This document shows positions 3,743-5,083 of a stretch of 5,083 nt of DNA, piece by piece. The translations under genes and the position numbers were made by a program. This DNA is from Eubacterium sp. TM05-53 (GTDB taxonomy: Bacteria > Bacillota_I > Bacilli_A > Erysipelotrichales > Erysipelotrichaceae): NCBI RefSeq assembly GCF_003436425.1, contig NZ_QSPK01000104.1, positions 1 through 5,083 on the forward strand, written 5' to 3'. The notes under the pieces are model-generated. The model did no database searches and had not been told where the DNA came from. It saw nothing but the letters and a program-made list of their open reading frames with translations. The first letter of the stretch is position 1; each line of letters starts with the position of its first letter.

Positions 3743-3817
3743 TGAATTATATTATGAACTTTTCAAAAGTAAACGTCCGAGACTTAGCAAAAGCTAAGTA
3801 CGAGGACACGTACTTAT
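3743..3817. repeat. 75-bp direct repeat, copy 2
   Basis: This matches 2719-2793 at 70 of 75 positions and in the same orientation, with start points 1,024 bp apart. Differences are one base in the -10 region (T instead of C at 3753) and the whole loop of the ACTTAGC/GCTAAGT hairpin (AAAA for GTTG). Here the leftward promoter serves the 49-aa gene rather than an antisense RNA. Confidence 0.9.
3746..3774 (-). promoter_or_regulatory. Promoter of the 49-aa gene
   Basis: Read leftward: TTTACT-like -35, 16-nt spacer, TATAAT (plus 3746-3751). It differs from the antisense-RNA promoter by one base, which removes the TG of the extended -10 (TAATATAAT instead of TGATATAAT) and probably makes it weaker. 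Confidence 0.65.
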
Positions 3818-3822
3818 GAAGT

Positions 3823-3855
3823 AATACTAACTTAGTGCGTCAAAAATACTAACTT
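3823..3855. repeat. Iteron-like pair downstream of rep
   Basis: AATACTAACTT occurs at 3823-3833 and 3845-3855, exactly 22 bp apart, the same pitch as the origin iterons. Read on the minus strand the first copy continues as CGCACTAAGTTAGTATT. It shares CGCACTAA and a TATT at the same distance with the iteron unit CGCACTAAAACATTATT, but in the opposite orientation. These may be extra, diverged Rep binding sites. Confidence 0.4.
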
Positions 3856-3866
3856 TCGTCGCTCCT

Positions 3867-4655
3867 TTATTTGTAGAATCCATCTTCATCCACGAATGTA
3901 TAATGGATGTCATATCCTAAAACAAACTTTCCATTTTTGACTTTATCACAAGACAAGATATGCATGTCGCATGACTTCAATTTATTGATTTCCTCAATTG
4001 CTGGATTCAAACAATATTTTTCAAAATCTGCAAAATGGAATTTAGCATTTTCTTTACCGTAATTTCTCCAATATTCGCCTTCTTTTAAATTGAATATTTT
4101 TGGCAAATCCTTTTTTGCGATTTTCTTGTTCTGAACTTGATAATTTGAATCTTGCCAGGAACACAAATAAACATACAGATTATAGCTAGATAATCGAGTG
4201 AAGTCTTTTACATAATCTATGTAGAATTCTGTGAAATGAGAACTTAATTGATCCAGAAGAGGAAGATATGTTTCTTCGAACTTGACATAGATGTTTTTCT
4301 TGTCTGAGCGAACTCTTGTAATTAAAAAACCATCGTCCCATTCTTCATCATTCCCTAGTTCAATATAAGATTTTTGCATCATTTTCTTGAATGTCTGTCG
4401 CAACCATGTTCCATTATCTGGATTTATATCTAGTTTTTCTATAATATCTCTCTTTGACATCATTACCCAGTTGTCTTTATCTCTTGTTTTTATCTGAGAC
4501 ACAGAACATAAAAACAGTTTTGTTTCTTCTAACGTCCACTTCGTAGTGGCTCTGGCAATCAAATTTGAAACAACAACTAGAGCATCATTAAACATATTAT
4601 TACTCAATTTGTATTTATCGTTTCTTTCCATTAATTCGCCATTTGTTTCATGCAT
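3867..4655 (-). CDS. Rep_3-family theta replication initiator
   Basis: Initiator of 262 aa that would bind the 22-bp iterons and open the origin for theta replication. It has the two winged-helix domains of the Rep_3 (Initiator RepB) superfamily. Domain 1, about residues 18-130, begins LSNNMFNDALVVVSNLIARA and includes helix-rich EETKLFLCSVSQIK. Domain 2, about 140-262, includes FTRLSSYNLYVYLCSW and the characteristic FADFEKYCLNPAIEEINK. Length is within the family's usual 220-350 aa. The start chosen has GAGGTGAT just upstream; the next in-frame ATG (residue 9) has no ribosome site. It follows the 58-aa gene by 11 nt and shares its promoter. The iterons lie 4 bp upstream of the -35 of that promoter, so Rep probably represses its own operon as well as limiting copy number. 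Confidence 0.92.
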   Translation of the reverse strand: MHETNGELMERNDKYKLSNNMFNDALVVVSNLIARATTKWTLEETKLFLCSVSQIKTRDKDNWVMMSKRDIIEKLDINPDNGTWLRQTFKKMMQKSYIELGNDEEWDDGFLITRVRSDKKNIYVKFEETYLPLLDQLSSHFTEFYIDYVKDFTRLSSYNLYVYLCSWQDSNYQVQNKKIAKKDLPKIFNLKEGEYWRNYGKENAKFHFADFEKYCLNPAIEEINKLKSCDMHILSCDKVKNGKFVLGYDIHYTFVDEDGFYK

Positions 4656-4666
4656 TTAAATCACCT

Positions 4667-4843
4667 CTATCCAATCGTAATGTTCCAATCCTGATCCACA
4701 TGTAATACAGTCATATCTAAATAGTCTTTTAATTGCTCTTTTTGGATTTCTTCGTAAGGAAGTCCAGATATATTTGCCATTTCTGTTTTAAAAAATACAT
4801 GATAGTTGCAGTCGGCAACTAATAATAAGTCTTGAAGTTTCAT
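4667..4843 (-). CDS. 58-aa protein upstream of rep, function unknown
   Basis: Small soluble protein of 58 aa, first gene of the rep operon. It starts MKLQDLLLVADCNYHVF, then a segment with SGLPYEEIQKEQLKDYLDM, and ends DQDWNITIG. The start is supported by GAGAGGT about 6 nt upstream and by a near-consensus promoter 26 nt before the ATG. Its stop codon TAG is 11 nt before the Rep start and the Rep ribosome site follows directly, so the two are probably translationally coupled. Small conserved frames in this position occur in several iteron plasmids, but I do not recognise a family for this one. It could act in copy control or merely tune rep translation. Sequence alternation of helices and strands looks like a genuine folded protein. 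Confidence 0.65.
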   Translation of the reverse strand: MKLQDLLLVADCNYHVFFKTEMANISGLPYEEIQKEQLKDYLDMTVLHVDQDWNITIG

Positions 4844-4868
4844 AAAATACCTCTCTTTATCTGTCTTA

Positions 4869-4897
4869 ATTATACCATTTTATAATGCGTGTGTAAA
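4869..4897 (-). promoter_or_regulatory. Promoter of the rep operon with overlapping inverted repeat
   Basis: Read leftward: TTTACA (plus 4892-4897), a 17-nt spacer and a perfect TATAAT (plus 4869-4874). The -10 is one arm of an inverted repeat, ATTATA (4869-4874) and TATAAT (4881-4886). A repressor or Rep dimer bound there would block the promoter. Confidence 0.8.
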
Positions 4898-5016
4898 TAT
4901 CTTTCTCGCACTAAAACATTATTTTTCTCGCACTAAAACATTATTTTTCTCGCACTAAAACATTATCTTTCTCGCACCATCTAGAAAGATAGAAAGATAG
5001 AAAAAAAATAAAAAAA
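4898..5016. other. Theta replication origin (iterons plus A-rich region)
   Basis: The iterons are followed by the tandem AGAAAGAT AGAAAGAT (4983-4998) and a long A-rich stretch (5000-5016) that could be the easily melted segment. No convincing DnaA box (TTATCCACA type) was found; ATTTACACA on the minus strand near 4892-4900 is a poor match. The mob-operon terminator closes the region. Confidence 0.7.
4902..4977 (+). repeat. Iterons of the replication origin (3 full copies plus a partial one)
   Basis: The 22-bp unit TTTCTCGCACTAAAACATTA plus two bases is repeated head to tail at 4902-4923, 4924-4945 and 4946-4967. The first two are identical and the third differs at its last base. A fourth unit keeps only its first 10 bases, TTTCTCGCAC (4968-4977). 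Phase of 22 bp (two helical turns) and position next to a Rep_3 gene identify these as Rep-binding iterons. Confidence 0.92.
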
Positions 5017-5042
5017 GAGGGGGAGCTTTCGCTCCCTTTTTT
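5017..5042 (-). terminator. Terminator of the mobilization operon (bidirectional form)
   Basis: GGGAGC (5021-5026) pairs with GCTCCC (5031-5036) around TTTC. There is a T run to the right (5037-5042) and an A-rich run to the left (5001-5016), giving a U tract for leftward transcripts. On the circle it lies about 15 bp beyond the stop of the 61-aa gene and separates mob transcription from the origin. Confidence 0.85.
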
Positions 5043-5083
5043 GTTTATTTTTGATCCAAATGATTGTCTTTAATATATTGTTC

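Noticed and set aside
4902..4977. Short regularly spaced repeats resembling a CRISPR array
   Set aside because: The units are head to tail with no variable spacers and no cas genes; they are iterons.
1..5083. tRNA, rRNA, insertion sequence or transposase genes
   Set aside because: None is recognisable on either strand; no terminal inverted repeats or transposase motifs were seen.

Overview
The window is a complete small circular plasmid opened at an arbitrary point. Its last 59 bases (5025-5083) repeat its first 59 (1-59) exactly, so the closed molecule would be 5,024 bp. AT-rich sequence, strong AAGGAGG-type ribosome binding sites and protein families of Gram-positive type point to a low-GC Bacillota host. 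The relaxase resembles those of gut Clostridia and Erysipelotrichia, but the exact host cannot be fixed from sequence alone.

Layout, all on the minus strand unless stated. (1) 21-2273: mobilization operon read leftward, with a ribbon-helix-helix accessory protein, a MOBP-type relaxase and a 61-aa protein. It starts from an extended -10 promoter buried in a 12-bp inverted repeat (2307-2337) and ends at a hairpin terminator at the junction (5017-5042, equivalent to the first 18 bases). A candidate oriT lies just upstream (2340-2410). (2) 2460-2760: a type I toxin-antitoxin module of Fst/par-like design. It has a 29-aa hydrophobic peptide on the + strand and a convergent antisense RNA of about 69 nt on the minus strand. 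A 14-bp direct repeat lets the two RNAs pair. (3) 2790-3740: an island of tiny genes: three on the + strand (28, 23 and 31 aa) and one on the minus strand (49 aa), with several hairpin terminators. Two 75-bp near-identical direct repeats (2719-2793, 3743-3817) flank the island; each carries the same leftward promoter and two inverted repeats. (4) 3867-4843: replication operon with a 58-aa protein of unknown function followed by a Rep_3-family initiator, driven by a near-consensus promoter. (5) 4902-5016: theta origin with three 22-bp iterons plus a partial fourth, and an A-rich stretch.

Together this is a mobilizable, iteron-controlled theta plasmid. Rep and the iterons replicate it. The relaxase, its accessory protein and oriT would let it transfer when a helper conjugation system is present. 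The antisense-regulated peptide gene probably kills or stalls plasmid-free daughters. The least explained part is the 1-kb island between the duplicated promoter repeats, where two of the tiny membrane peptides share an IG..IHS motif.
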